Source: an uncultured Bacilli bacterium
GTDB lineage: Bacteria > Bacillota_I > Bacilli_A > RF39 > UBA660
Assembly: GCA_947589535.1 (NCBI GenBank)
Contig: CANQAS010000007.1
Coordinates: 1 to 35,521, forward strand
Reading direction: 5' to 3'
DNA length: 35,521 nt
Shown here: one piece after another, positions 25,835 to 33,931 of the stretch
Layout of the letters: every line of letters begins with the position of its first letter
How positions within the stretch are numbered: the stretch's first letter is position 1
Made by a program: the position numbers and the translations under genes
The notes under the pieces: generated by a model
The model's input: the letters and a program-made list of their open reading frames with translations, nothing else
The model's database searches: none
What the model was told of the DNA's origin: nothing

Positions 25835-25851
25835 TAAATTGGTGATTTTAC

Positions 25852-26415
25852 ATGTATACAATAAAAGAAAACATAAATAACGAAATAATAATTAATAAAT
25901 CTAGATTTATTACGTATATTTATAAAATAGATAGTGAAGAAGAAGTAAAAAGTATATTAAGTAACATAAAAAAAGAATATAAAGATGCTACACACTATTG
26001 TTATTCGTATACACTTGGAAATATAAAACGCTTTGATGACGATGGTGAGCCCTCTCATACCGCTGGTATGCCAATCTTAAACGTTTTAGAAAATAAAAAA
26101 TTAGACAATGTTCTAGCAGTTGTAATAAGGTATTTTGGTGGTATTAAATTAGGTGCTGGAGGTCTTGTTAGAGCCTATTCTAATGCTGTTAGTGAAGCAA
26201 TAAATAAAAGCACTATAATACCTATTTTAAAAGAATATAAAGTTAGAATTGAATTTAATTATACCGATATTGATAATATTAATTATTATCTAAAAAATTA
26301 TAAAATAACATATAAAGAATTTGATTACAATGTAATTTATGAATTCATATATGAAGAAAATAACTACCCTAACGACATTGATTCATTTATAATAAAAAAG
26401 AAACTAATAACATAA
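25852..26415 (+). CDS. yigZ: IMPACT/YigZ family protein
   Basis: YigZ proteins share the IMPACT N-terminal domain; their bacterial role is unclear, with suggested links to translation. The 187 residues contain the family core: KSRFITYIYKI, ATHYCYSYTLG, FDDDGEPSHTAGMPIL and the glycine-rich RYFGGIKLGAGGLVRAYS. The C-terminal domain is somewhat shorter than in the E. coli protein (about 205 residues). GGTGAT lies before the ATG. It is transcribed alone and ends at a bidirectional hairpin. Confidence 0.9.
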   Translation: MYTIKENINNEIIINKSRFITYIYKIDSEEEVKSILSNIKKEYKDATHYCYSYTLGNIKRFDDDGEPSHTAGMPILNVLENKKLDNVLAVVIRYFGGIKLGAGGLVRAYSNAVSEAINKSTIIPILKEYKVRIEFNYTDIDNINYYLKNYKITYKEFDYNVIYEFIYEENNYPNDIDSFIIKKKLIT

Positions 26416-26437
26416 TAAAATTAGTTTCCTTTTTTTG
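26394..26437. terminator. Bidirectional terminator between yigZ and the pseudopilin gene
   Basis: GAAACTAAT (26400-26408) and ATTAGTTTC (26420-26428) form a 9-bp stem. T runs follow on both strands (seven T on plus, six on minus), so it can end both converging transcripts. Confidence 0.75.
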
Positions 26438-26903
26438 GATTTAAATATTCTTTTATGTAATAATCTGCATCATAGGGAGAATCTTTTCCTACACAAAGTT
26501 TTTTTGCCTTATCTTTGGAAGCTTCTTGTAGGTCACATCCACAGTCATTATATTCAACATTATTTAATTCTATATAAAATTTTCGTTTAATATTATCATT
26601 ATCACATTTAGTATATTTGATTTTGGTCTCTTCGCCATAAGTATATTTATCATAAGTATCAATTTCGGTATACCCTCCGGTTACTAAATCTTTTAGTTTT
26701 ACATCTTGTGCCATTTCATCAGGGTTCTCTGTTTCATACCTTTTTGCACCTGTTAAAATACCGTTTATCTCATTTCTAAAATTATTAACATCTTGCTGTT
26801 TCTTTACGTTAATTACTGCTATTGCAGTTATCGATGACAATATACCTAATATTATAACAACTGCTAGTAGTTCTACTAAAGTATAACCTCTTTTATTTTT
26901 CAT
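26421..26903 (-). CDS. Type IV pilin-like (pseudopilin) protein
   Basis: The N-terminus MKNKRGYTLVELLAVVIILG is a class III prepilin signal: a short cationic leader, cleavage after Gly6, Glu at mature position 5, and a hydrophobic helix. The remaining 120 residues form a soluble domain with GAKRYETENPDEM and several cysteines (KCDND, DCGCD, KLCVG) that could form disulphides outside the cell. It starts 10 bases after cvpA (AGGAGGG before the ATG). No prepilin peptidase or assembly ATPase lies in the window. It may belong to a competence-type pseudopilus or be a stand-alone surface protein. Confidence 0.85.
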   Translation of the reverse strand: MKNKRGYTLVELLAVVIILGILSSITAIAVINVKKQQDVNNFRNEINGILTGAKRYETENPDEMAQDVKLKDLVTGGYTEIDTYDKYTYGEETKIKYTKCDNDNIKRKFYIELNNVEYNDCGCDLQEASKDKAKKLCVGKDSPYDADYYIKEYLNPKKGN

Positions 26904-26913
26904 AATATCCCTC

Positions 26914-27609
26914 CTATTTTTTCTTTCTAGTGCCTAATAATTTATTATTTTCTTCTAAGGTTTCAATAATTTCTTTAGATACTAAATTTGTATCTAGCAT
27001 ATTTTCTACTATATCTTTATTTACTTTTTTATAACCTTTATTAGTGTTATCCTTTTTGTTAATTCTATTAATGATATAAGTTTGATTGTTATATAAATTT
27101 CTATTAGCTTTTGATAAAATAGGCGTTTTAGTCATAACCATGTTAGATATTTTTGAATCAAATAAAATTTTTAGGTTAAGAAATGGTATTAATAATATTA
27201 AAATAGCATTAAAAACAAGTGTAAAAACTAAAGGAACAGAAAAAATAGAACCAAACACCTTACCTATAATACTAACATTTATCATGCTATCAGTTATCTT
27301 TTCTTTTATTTTAAACTTTACGGATAAACTTTCAATAAGCGTTAAAATAATTGCAAAAATAAGTATGTATAAAATTATTTTCCAAACTATTATGTTTACT
27401 GACTTTAAACCTTCTGTCTTTCCAGAAAAATTAAAGAAAGGTAAAAATTTATATAGTACACCAAACATAATGTCACTTAGTTTTCCGGCAATTAATGTTG
27501 TTATTAATAATACTATAAAATTACTAATCATCTTTAAAAAGCCACTTTGCCACCCGGAATATATTCCATAAATAAAAAATAAAATTATAATTAAATCTAT
27601 TACTCCCAT
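26914..27609 (-). CDS. CvpA family membrane protein
   Basis: The 231-residue protein begins MGVIDLIIILFFIYGIYSGW, matching the CvpA (colicin V production) family, and has four hydrophobic segments within the first 150 residues followed by a charged cytoplasmic tail ending LLGTRKKK. The molecular role of the family is unclear. I start it at 27607-27609 behind TAAGGAG; a longer open frame is unsupported. In many Firmicutes cvpA neighbours rnhC and zapA. Here rnhC is divergent next to it, zapA is absent, and a pseudopilin gene follows. Confidence 0.85.
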   Translation of the reverse strand: MGVIDLIIILFFIYGIYSGWQSGFLKMISNFIVLLITTLIAGKLSDIMFGVLYKFLPFFNFSGKTEGLKSVNIIVWKIILYILIFAIILTLIESLSVKFKIKEKITDSMINVSIIGKVFGSIFSVPLVFTLVFNAILILLIPFLNLKILFDSKISNMVMTKTPILSKANRNLYNNQTYIINRINKKDNTNKGYKKVNKDIVENMLDTNLVSKEIIETLEENNKLLGTRKKK

Positions 27610-27718
27610 ATTTATTCTCCTTACTGTTTTTATTATATAATATTTTTCATTAAAAATATACATATCAATTTACTATTTACATTTAGTTGTCTATGTTATT
27701 TTAAATGAAATATTTTTA

Positions 27719-27727
27719 TGTTAAAAT
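27719..27727 (+). promoter_or_regulatory. Extended -10 promoter of rnhC
   Basis: TGTTAAAAT lies 21 bases before the rnhC ATG; no good -35 box is visible. Confidence 0.45.
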
Positions 27728-27748
27728 AAGTAAAAAGGAAGTGAATTT

Positions 27749-28696
27749 ATGGTAGTAGTATTTAAAGTAAGTGACAATACAAAAGATGAAATGATTAAGT
27801 ATTATGAAGATAAAAAAAGAGATAAAACTCCACCATATGCTATATTTCAAGCAGAAGAAGGCGGAACAATAATTACCCTTTACGAATCAAGGAAAGTTAT
27901 GTTTCAAGGAATTAGTGCTGACGTTGATGCAAACATGTGGCGAGATATGGAGATGCATCTAAATGGTAAAGCTCCCGAAGAATCCAAAAAGAAAGAAAAA
28001 GAAAAAAAGAATGATAAGGAACTTTATGAAGAAAGAAAAAAATACTATTATATTAATTCAATTGGGTCTGATGAAGTTGGTACTGGAGATTACTTTGGAC
28101 CGGTAGTAGTAACTGCTACGTTTGTTTCAAAAGACAACATTGATTTTTTAGAAGAACTTGGTGTTAGAGATTCTAAAAAACTAACCGATACTAAGATATT
28201 AGAAATAGTACCAAAAATAATAAAAAAAATACCTTATGAAACTTTGGTATATACAAACGAAGAATATAATAAATATCCAGAATATAACATGAATAAAATA
28301 AAAGCAATCTTGCATAATAAAGCGTTACTTTCTCTAATGAAGAAAGATAATTATAATTATGATAAAGTTGTAGTGGATCAGTTTTGTTATCCTAAAAATT
28401 ACTTCGGATATTTAAAAGGATCAAATAATGTATTTAGAAAGATAGATTTCACAACCAAAGCTGAAGATAAATGTTTATCAGTTGCATGTGGCTCATTAAT
28501 TAGTAGATATATATTTATAAAAGAAATGGAAAAAATATCAAATATGGTTGGAAAACAAGTACCTAAAGGTGCAGGAGTTTTGGTTGATGAATTTGGTAAA
28601 ACTTTAGTTAAAGAAAAAGGTAAAGATATATTAAATAAAATAGCTAAACTTAACTTTAAAAACACGGAAAAGATATTAAAAGAGGAAACTATATAA
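27749..28696 (+). CDS. rnhC: Ribonuclease HIII
   Basis: RNase HIII removes RNA from RNA-DNA hybrids, such as primers and R-loops. The 315 residues have the N-terminal TBP-like substrate-binding domain (about 1-75), a Lys/Glu-rich linker, and the catalytic domain: SIGSDEVGTGDYFGP with catalytic Asp108 and Glu109, RDSKKLTD, VVDQFCYPKN with Asp210, and FTTKAEDKCLSVACGS. The GTGDYFGP sequence distinguishes HIII from HII. AAAGGAAG precedes the ATG. Confidence 0.95.
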   Translation: MVVVFKVSDNTKDEMIKYYEDKKRDKTPPYAIFQAEEGGTIITLYESRKVMFQGISADVDANMWRDMEMHLNGKAPEESKKKEKEKKNDKELYEERKKYYYINSIGSDEVGTGDYFGPVVVTATFVSKDNIDFLEELGVRDSKKLTDTKILEIVPKIIKKIPYETLVYTNEEYNKYPEYNMNKIKAILHNKALLSLMKKDNYNYDKVVVDQFCYPKNYFGYLKGSNNVFRKIDFTTKAEDKCLSVACGSLISRYIFIKEMEKISNMVGKQVPKGAGVLVDEFGKTLVKEKGKDILNKIAKLNFKNTEKILKEETI

Positions 28697-28706
28697 GTTC
28701 CCTTTT

Positions 28707-29933
28707 TTAATTACCATGATTAACCCTCGTCCATTTTACTTCTTTAGAGGTTAAGGCTTTAATTGCACAAGGAACATAGCTGATCATAAATATAGGATTT
28801 ATAATCATAGCTTTTATCCTAGACTTAAAGCTTAAATCTATTTTTTTACCTTCTATCATAAGAATAACAAAAGTCATAACCACCATCGTTAGATATATAA
28901 TTAATAAGAAAACAATAAGTTCTAAAAGATAGAATTTCCAAGCTTTATCATTAATAAAAAAATAATATGATGTAAAAAACACTAAAGATAAAAACCAAGT
29001 AACAAGGCCTACAACCATAAATATAAATGGTATTATTCCAATTGATTCATCTATTTTAGAACCATTGTTAAGATTATTTTTATCCAAGGATTTAAGAATC
29101 TTTTTTGTATACATTTTTCTTACATCAAAATAACCTCTTATCCATCTTATTCTTTGATTTATAGTATCCTTAAATCTAAGTGGTTGTTCATCATAAAAAA
29201 CTGAATCTATATTATAATAAGTAGTTAAATTTTTTAAAGTAGCATATGAACTTAGTTCATAATCTTCAGTTAAAGAATGAAATGGATAACCTTGCCATTT
29301 TTCTATTAAATCGCCCCTTATGTAAAAACCTGTTCCAGAAAATGTTATGTTTTTTGTTTTCTTATTTTTTTTATCATTAAACACCGTATTTACAAGTGAA
29401 AAAGTAAGTGCAGAACAAGCTGCTATGACACTTTTATTTCCGTTTTTACAATTTCTATAACCAGAAGCCAAATCATAACCTTTATCATATACTGGTAACA
29501 TATTTTTTAAATAATTTTTATCTAAAACGTTATCAGCATCAAAGATAAAGTATGCATCGTAGTGTTTATTTTTACTTAAAATAAATTTAACCGCTTCATC
29601 TAGTGCATACCCTTTTCTTTGTAGTTCTAAATACCTTCTTATAACAACTGTTGCGCCATACCTTTTACATATATTAACTGTTTCATCATTCTTTGATTCA
29701 ACTATTACATATACATCTTTCATATTTACCATAATCGTTTGATTTTTTATACTTACAAGTAGGTCTTCAATTACCTTAGATTCATACCTCGCCGGAATAA
29801 GAAAACAAAAATTATGATTATTATTGTTTTCCCTAGGAAAATTATTGTTTTTTCTTGAAATAAACTTTGTTATTAAAAGCATTATAAGACCTATAAATAT
29901 AAATCCCAAACTAATAATTCTAAATACTATCAT
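28707..29933 (-). CDS. Membrane-bound family 2 glycosyltransferase
   Basis: The 408-residue protein has a membrane segment at residues 3-23, a GT-A catalytic domain with FLIPARYESKVIEDLL, the DxD motif FDADN (131-135), LTEDYEL (221-227) and QRIRWIRG (260-267), then two or three C-terminal membrane spans. The Q/RxxRW motif is typical of processive enzymes of the cellulose/hyaluronan/poly-GlcNAc synthase group. The sugar and product are not known. GAGGG lies about 10 bases before the ATG, which is 13 bases after the rhomboid stop, so the two are co-transcribed. Confidence 0.85.
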   Translation of the reverse strand: MIVFRIISLGFIFIGLIMLLITKFISRKNNNFPRENNNNHNFCFLIPARYESKVIEDLLVSIKNQTIMVNMKDVYVIVESKNDETVNICKRYGATVVIRRYLELQRKGYALDEAVKFILSKNKHYDAYFIFDADNVLDKNYLKNMLPVYDKGYDLASGYRNCKNGNKSVIAACSALTFSLVNTVFNDKKNKKTKNITFSGTGFYIRGDLIEKWQGYPFHSLTEDYELSSYATLKNLTTYYNIDSVFYDEQPLRFKDTINQRIRWIRGYFDVRKMYTKKILKSLDKNNLNNGSKIDESIGIIPFIFMVVGLVTWFLSLVFFTSYYFFINDKAWKFYLLELIVFLLIIYLTMVVMTFVILMIEGKKIDLSFKSRIKAMIINPIFMISYVPCAIKALTSKEVKWTRVNHGN

Positions 29934-29946
29934 AAATCATTTCCCT

Positions 29947-31080
29947 CTACATAAAATACGCTAAAATGGTAAGAACCACAATTAATATAACCGCCGCAAT
30001 AAAGCCATTTACCTTTTCAAACCTAGATGATTTATACTTTATCCCAAGTGCATTTGATATTATTATACCACCAATTAATCCACCAATATGTGCATATATA
30101 TTAATCGCAGGTATCATAAAACTAAAAACTAAATTTATGATTATTACTGGCAATATTTCTCTTTTTAATGCTTCTCCCATATATGTCCTTTGATTCAAAG
30201 AAAAATATAAAATTGCACCCATAAGTCCAAATATAGCACCAGATGCTCCAGCGGAAATCGTTTTTTCGTCCATAAGTATTACCGAAAGTAAATTTCCAAC
30301 AATACCGCTAAAAATAAAAATTATAAATGTTTTTAAATGTCCATAAAAATTTTCCGTTTGTTTTCCTAATATTGAAAGTGAATATATATTCATTATTAAA
30401 TGAATAAATCCAATATGCAAAAACATACTGCTTATTATTCTTAAGAAAGACCCATCTTTAACTAACCCACCAAATTTAAATAATGTGTAGGTATCAGTTG
30501 AGCCATTTCCCATTACACTCATAAGTATAAATATAAATATCATTATCCAAATTAGCGCATTAGTAACAATTGGTTTTTTTTCGCGAAATAAATCATTTAT
30601 TTTTTCAGTCTGATCTAAGTTTTTTCTTAATATATCACTATTTATTTTTTCATATAACTTAGCGCCTTGCTCCGTGAATACTAATTTTTTATCAATATCC
30701 GGAAAAAATTTTTTTAAATCTTTATTTTCTTTAATGTAATCTTCAGAATTAGCATTAACCATAAAATTATTTTTAGTACTTTCTAATTCTATATCCTCAT
30801 TAATATCTAAATATAAAGTCATAACTTTCATTTTTAAAGTAAAAGTCTTTAATTTGATTTGCCTTGTCATTCTCTCTACTTTAAAATTATCAAAGTCTAA
30901 TTGTTCTTTATTATGTATATATCCCAAAACCAATCTTACTATTCTATACTCACTATCCATGTTTTCTAACCATATTTCATTTTGAATACCATGAACAATA
31001 ACCGGATTATAATTTTTTTCAGTTATAAAATAATGTAAAAATTTCATAACCAATAAATCTCGTTTTTCACTAGTTACCAT
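29947..31080 (-). CDS. Rhomboid family intramembrane serine protease
   Basis: The C-terminal half (residues about 172-377) is a rhomboid core: HLIMN (227-231), GASGAIFGL with catalytic Ser280, and HIGGLIGG with catalytic His331, spread over about seven membrane spans. The first 165 residues form a cytoplasmic domain (LLVMKFLHYFITEKNYNPVI) reminiscent of the N-terminal part of Bacillus GluP/YqgP. Such proteases cut membrane proteins within the bilayer; the substrate here is unknown. TAGGAGGG precedes the ATG. A promoter and the RluD-gene terminator lie upstream. Confidence 0.9.
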   Translation of the reverse strand: MVTSEKRDLLVMKFLHYFITEKNYNPVIVHGIQNEIWLENMDSEYRIVRLVLGYIHNKEQLDFDNFKVERMTRQIKLKTFTLKMKVMTLYLDINEDIELESTKNNFMVNANSEDYIKENKDLKKFFPDIDKKLVFTEQGAKLYEKINSDILRKNLDQTEKINDLFREKKPIVTNALIWIMIFIFILMSVMGNGSTDTYTLFKFGGLVKDGSFLRIISSMFLHIGFIHLIMNIYSLSILGKQTENFYGHLKTFIIFIFSGIVGNLLSVILMDEKTISAGASGAIFGLMGAILYFSLNQRTYMGEALKREILPVIIINLVFSFMIPAINIYAHIGGLIGGIIISNALGIKYKSSRFEKVNGFIAAVILIVVLTILAYFM

Positions 31081-31111
31081 ATAACCCTCCTATTAATTTT
31101 ATATCATACCC

Positions 31112-31120
31112 ATTATAACA
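31112..31120 (-). promoter_or_regulatory. Extended -10 promoter of the rhomboid gene
   Basis: The minus strand reads TGTTATAAT immediately after the T-tract of the preceding terminator; no clear -35 box. Confidence 0.55.
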
Positions 31121-31148
31121 AAAAAGCTAGCATTTTCAAATACTAGCC
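31117..31148 (-). terminator. Terminator of the RluD-family gene
   Basis: GGCTAG and CTAGCT arms close a partly paired AT-rich interior, followed by six T on the minus strand. Confidence 0.7.
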
Positions 31149-31152
31149 TAAT

Positions 31153-32055
31153 TTATTTTTCATTTCTATACATTTCTACTATATCATTAAATTCTTTAGG
31201 AGGTTCACACTTAAAAGACATACTTTTACCAGTTGAAGGATGAATAAATCCTATTTCTTTTGCGTGTAACATCTGCCCAAAATCAGTTGTCTTTCTCTTA
31301 TATCCATATACTGGATCATTTACTATTGGGTGATTTATATAATTCATATGAACTCTTATTTGGTGTGTTCTACCAGTTTCTAATTTACATTCTATTAAAG
31401 TGGCATTATTAAATCTTTCTAAAACTCTAAAATGAGTAATAGCTTCTTTGCCATTTTCATCTGTAACACACATTTTTTTTCGATCATTAAAATCCCTGCC
31501 GATTGGTGCATCAATAGTTCCTGTATCATGATTAATTTTACCATGAACGAGCGCTATATATATTCTAGATAAGGTCTTATCTTTTAATTGCATTGCAAGT
31601 TTTTCATGTGCTTTATTGTTTTTTGCAACAACAATCAGCCCTGATGTATCCTTATCTATTCTGTGTACTATTCCAGGTCTTATATCTCCGTTAGTTGTAC
31701 TTAAACTATTTGTATATGCAAGCAAGCCATTTACAAGTGTACCACTAAAATGCCCACTAGACGGATGAACAACAACACCAGATGATTTATTAATGACCAT
31801 TAAATCATCATCTTCATATACTATGTCCAAATCCATTTTTTCAGGTAAGGCATCAGTTTCTTCCTTTAATTTTCCAACTATCTCTATTGTATCGTTTAAT
31901 CTTAGCACATAACTATTTTTAGTTATCTTATCATTTACTAAAACAAGTCCTTGTTTAATCATTTCTTGAACCTTGCTTCTAGATAAGTCTAATTTACCAA
32001 TTAAAAATTTATCAATTCTAATTAAATCTTTTTCTTCTGTTATTTCCTGTTTCAT
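31153..32055 (-). CDS. RluD/YlyB-type pseudouridine synthase
   Basis: The enzyme converts uridines in RNA to pseudouridine, most likely in 23S rRNA. The 300 residues start with an S4 RNA-binding domain (RIDKFLIGKLDLSRSKVQEM) and contain the catalytic motif HRIDKDTSGLIVVAKN with Asp134, plus ETGRTHQIRVHM and HAKEIGFIHP of the RluA family. In Bacillus the equivalent gene ylyB follows lspA, as here. AGAGGGAT precedes the ATG. The exact target uridine cannot be read from sequence. Confidence 0.93.
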   Translation of the reverse strand: MKQEITEEKDLIRIDKFLIGKLDLSRSKVQEMIKQGLVLVNDKITKNSYVLRLNDTIEIVGKLKEETDALPEKMDLDIVYEDDDLMVINKSSGVVVHPSSGHFSGTLVNGLLAYTNSLSTTNGDIRPGIVHRIDKDTSGLIVVAKNNKAHEKLAMQLKDKTLSRIYIALVHGKINHDTGTIDAPIGRDFNDRKKMCVTDENGKEAITHFRVLERFNNATLIECKLETGRTHQIRVHMNYINHPIVNDPVYGYKRKTTDFGQMLHAKEIGFIHPSTGKSMSFKCEPPKEFNDIVEMYRNEK

Positions 32056-32078
32056 CTTTATCCCTCTTCACTTGTAAT

Positions 32079-32087
32079 ATTATAACA
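32079..32087 (-). promoter_or_regulatory. Extended -10 promoter of the RluD-family gene
   Basis: The minus strand reads TGTTATAAT between the lspA terminator and the ATG about 25 bases on. Confidence 0.55.
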
Positions 32088-32100
32088 TACTTACAAAAAA

Positions 32101-32128
32101 ATAAAAAAGCATATCAATTATGCTTTTC
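32101..32128 (-). terminator. Terminator of lspA
   Basis: AAAAGCATA and TATGCTTTT form a 9-bp stem with a 5-base loop, followed by T runs on the minus strand. The lspA TGA stop lies in the loop. Confidence 0.75.
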
Positions 32129-32578
32129 GTCTTCTTTTAATGCTTTAATAATTATTAATATTACACCAAAAGTAATAAATAAATCAGCTAAATTAAAAAT
32201 TGGAAAATGATAACCAAATATATTAAGAGAAATATAATCTATTACCACTCCTCTTACTATTCTATCAATTAAATTACCAAGTATACCACCAAATAATAGC
32301 CCGTAGCTCAAAATAATTAGTTTGGAACTTCGATTTGATTTAATGTTTTCTTTTTTTAAAACCTGAATCAAAACTCCTAAAAGTATAATGGTTATTAATA
32401 TTATAAATATTCTGTTTCCAGATAGCATACTAAAAGCTACTCCATTATTTTCAGCGTAAGTCAAAGACAAAAAATTAGGAATAACCGTAATACTAGTTAA
32501 ATAAACTGATATAATTATCTTTATTAGTTGATCTAAAATTAAAGCTAATGAAGATATTACTAGAATTTTCTTTTTCAT
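32114..32578 (-). CDS. lspA: Lipoprotein signal peptidase (signal peptidase II)
   Basis: LspA removes signal peptides from lipidated prolipoproteins in the membrane. The 154 residues have four membrane spans, NNGVAFSML, and the two catalytic aspartates in GNLIDRIVRGVVIDYI (Asp114) and FNLADLFITFG (Asp132). TAAGGAG precedes the ATG, 10 bases after the CPBP protease stop. It ends in TGA, so UGA is a stop codon in this genome. Confidence 0.95.
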   Translation of the reverse strand: MKKKILVISSLALILDQLIKIIISVYLTSITVIPNFLSLTYAENNGVAFSMLSGNRIFIILITIILLGVLIQVLKKENIKSNRSSKLIILSYGLLFGGILGNLIDRIVRGVVIDYISLNIFGYHFPIFNLADLFITFGVILIIIKALKEDEKHN

Positions 32579-32588
32579 TATAAACTCC

Positions 32589-33563
32589 TTATATATATAG
32601 TAACAAAATTAAAATTGCTGCTAAAAAGTTTTGAAGAAAGTGCATACCTATTGAAACAAAAATATTTTTAGAATCATAATATGCTTTAGCCAAGCATATT
32701 CCTAATGCAGAATACTGAAAAATATATAATAAATCATTAAATGATGTAAATTTATCTATCATATGAAGTATACCAAATAAAAATCCACTTATTATAATAA
32801 ATAATGTTTTGTTTTTTATTACCTTTGATAATGATAGTCTAAATACATTTTCTTCAACAAATGGAGCATATATTGTAGATAGCACAAGGGATGCTAAAGG
32901 TAGTTTTTGAAACATATTATTTAACATTTGTTGATTTGAAGATACTGCTCCTTTATTCAAAAAGACTATTGGAAGTGCTACTATTACCATAATACTTAGC
33001 ATTATAAAATACCTTTTTATGACAAAAGGTAGATATAGTTTAAAATTACTAACGAATAATTTTAAATCGTTTTTTAAACGTCCAAAGTTTAGCATTATTA
33101 CTAGTAAAAATATTACTATGTATATAAAATACGCAGGTATGTGTTTTGAGAAGTTAAATAATGGAAAAACAAACATTATTATAATGAATGAAAAAATAAG
33201 AAAAATAGAGTTTAATACATCACCTTTTTTATTAAAGTATTCATTTTCTGGTAAAACCCTATGTTTTTTATCAGATATACTAGTTAAAAATAATAGACCT
33301 AGTATTCCTGGAATTATTGAATTCATCAATAACCAGATAGAACAAAATAACGTAATCATCTTATTTTTTTTTAATAATAAAACTTCCTTTTTAGACTCTC
33401 TAAAGAGAATAAATGCTACTATTAAATTCATAAATGAAAAAAATAAATTTGCAATAATTTCATCATTTGGTTTGTTTGATAATAAATAATATATAACGTT
33501 TATTACTACGTAAATTATTTCTAATAATGATGCTATTTTAAGTAAGTTTCTTTTATTTTCCAT
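32589..33563 (-). CDS. CPBP family intramembrane metalloprotease
   Basis: The 324-residue protein has about eight membrane spans. The C-terminal CPBP/Abi domain has all three motif sets: FVEENVFR (Glu237, Glu238, Arg242), FGILHM (His267) and GMHFLQN (His308, Asn312). Relatives act in prenyl-protein processing, bacteriocin self-immunity or regulated proteolysis; the role here is unknown. ACGGAGG precedes the ATG. It heads an operon with lspA. Because bacteriocin-linked CPBP proteins exist, its presence 1.6 kb from the peptide genes at the right edge is noted but not taken as proof of a link. Confidence 0.85.
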   Translation of the reverse strand: MENKRNLLKIASLLEIIYVVINVIYYLLSNKPNDEIIANLFFSFMNLIVAFILFRESKKEVLLLKKNKMITLFCSIWLLMNSIIPGILGLLFLTSISDKKHRVLPENEYFNKKGDVLNSIFLIFSFIIIMFVFPLFNFSKHIPAYFIYIVIFLLVIMLNFGRLKNDLKLFVSNFKLYLPFVIKRYFIMLSIMVIVALPIVFLNKGAVSSNQQMLNNMFQKLPLASLVLSTIYAPFVEENVFRLSLSKVIKNKTLFIIISGFLFGILHMIDKFTSFNDLLYIFQYSALGICLAKAYYDSKNIFVSIGMHFLQNFLAAILILLLYI

Positions 33564-33579
33564 ATTTCCTCCGTTAATA

Positions 33580-33602
33580 TAAAAAGGCTTGTTTAGGCCT
33601 AC
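33580..33602 (-). terminator. Small hairpin upstream of the CPBP gene
   Basis: AGGC and GCCT pair around an 8-base loop, followed by TTTTTAT on the minus strand. It could end transcription of ymxH. Confidence 0.45.
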
Positions 33603-33614
33603 GTTTCTAAAATA

Positions 33615-33623
33615 AGTATAACA
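33615..33623 (-). promoter_or_regulatory. Extended -10 promoter near the CPBP gene
   Basis: The minus strand reads TGTTATACT just after the ymxH stop; it would drive the CPBP-lspA operon, with the small hairpin at 33580-33602 in its leader. Confidence 0.45.
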
Positions 33624-33625
33624 TA

Positions 33626-33853
33626 TTATTTTAAGTTTTTAGTTACTAAAATAACATCGGATCCTATTTTTGTAATCTGTTGCCATAATATAGTTTCCTC
33701 TTCTTTTGAAAGATTCCAAAATCCTTTCTTACCATATATATAAATTTTTTCTATCTTACCTTCATTGGATATTTCAATGTCTGTAATTGATCCAAGTTTA
33801 ACTCCTGTTGAAACATCTACTACATCCTTATTTTGTAAATCTGACAAACGCAT
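33626..33853 (-). CDS. YlmC/YmxH family PRC-barrel protein
   Basis: This 75-residue protein (MRLSDLQNKDVVDVSTGVKL, then GSITDIEISNEGKIEKI) matches the small PRC-barrel-like YlmC/YmxH family of spore-forming Firmicutes. Deduced roles are in sporulation, but the molecular function is unknown. The start at 33851-33853 follows TTAGGTGAT; the GTG nine bases up lies within that site. It is divergent from sigG, its common neighbour in Bacilli and Clostridia, which supports both calls. Confidence 0.85.
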   Translation of the reverse strand: MRLSDLQNKDVVDVSTGVKLGSITDIEISNEGKIEKIYIYGKKGFWNLSKEEETILWQQITKIGSDVILVTKNLK

Positions 33854-33869
33854 ATTAATCACCTATTAA

Positions 33870-33899
33870 ATTATATGTTTTTTTTGCATAAAAAAACAA
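33870..33899 (-). promoter_or_regulatory. Promoter of the ymxH-type gene
   Basis: TTGTTT (33894-33899) and TATAAT (33870-33875) on the minus strand have an 18-base spacer. Confidence 0.5.
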
Positions 33900-33915
33900 A
33901 ATATCATCCATTACA
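33886..33915 (+). promoter_or_regulatory. Candidate forespore-type (SigG/SigF) promoter of sigG
   Basis: GCATA (33886-33890) and CATTACA (33909-33915) are 18 bases apart. They resemble the sigma-G pattern (GNATR and CATNNTA) with one mismatch in the -10 box. SigG genes are known to be autoregulated. No clear TTGACA/TATAAT promoter is seen for sigG. Confidence 0.35.
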
Positions 33916-33931
33916 AAAATGAAAGGATGAT
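33903..33931 (+). promoter_or_regulatory. Inverted repeat covering the sigG ribosome binding site
   Basis: ATCATCC (33903-33909) and GGATGAT (33925-33931) are perfect 7-base arms with a 15-base loop. The second arm contains the GG of the ribosome binding site and the putative ATG, so the hairpin would hide the start if transcription began upstream. Confidence 0.35.

Noticed and set aside
27086-27571. Plus-strand open frame of 161 codons opposite cvpA
   Set aside because: Antisense shadow of the hydrophobic cvpA gene in AT-rich DNA.
33019-33489. Plus-strand open frame of 156 codons opposite the CPBP protease gene
   Set aside because: It is the antisense of a membrane protein gene with clear motifs, and has no promoter or ribosome binding site.
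32589-33563. CPBP protease as a bacteriocin immunity protein for the peptides at 35.2-35.5 kb
   Set aside because: The family has other roles, the gene is co-transcribed with lspA, and core genes (ymxH, sigG, rpsU) lie between; the link is not supported.
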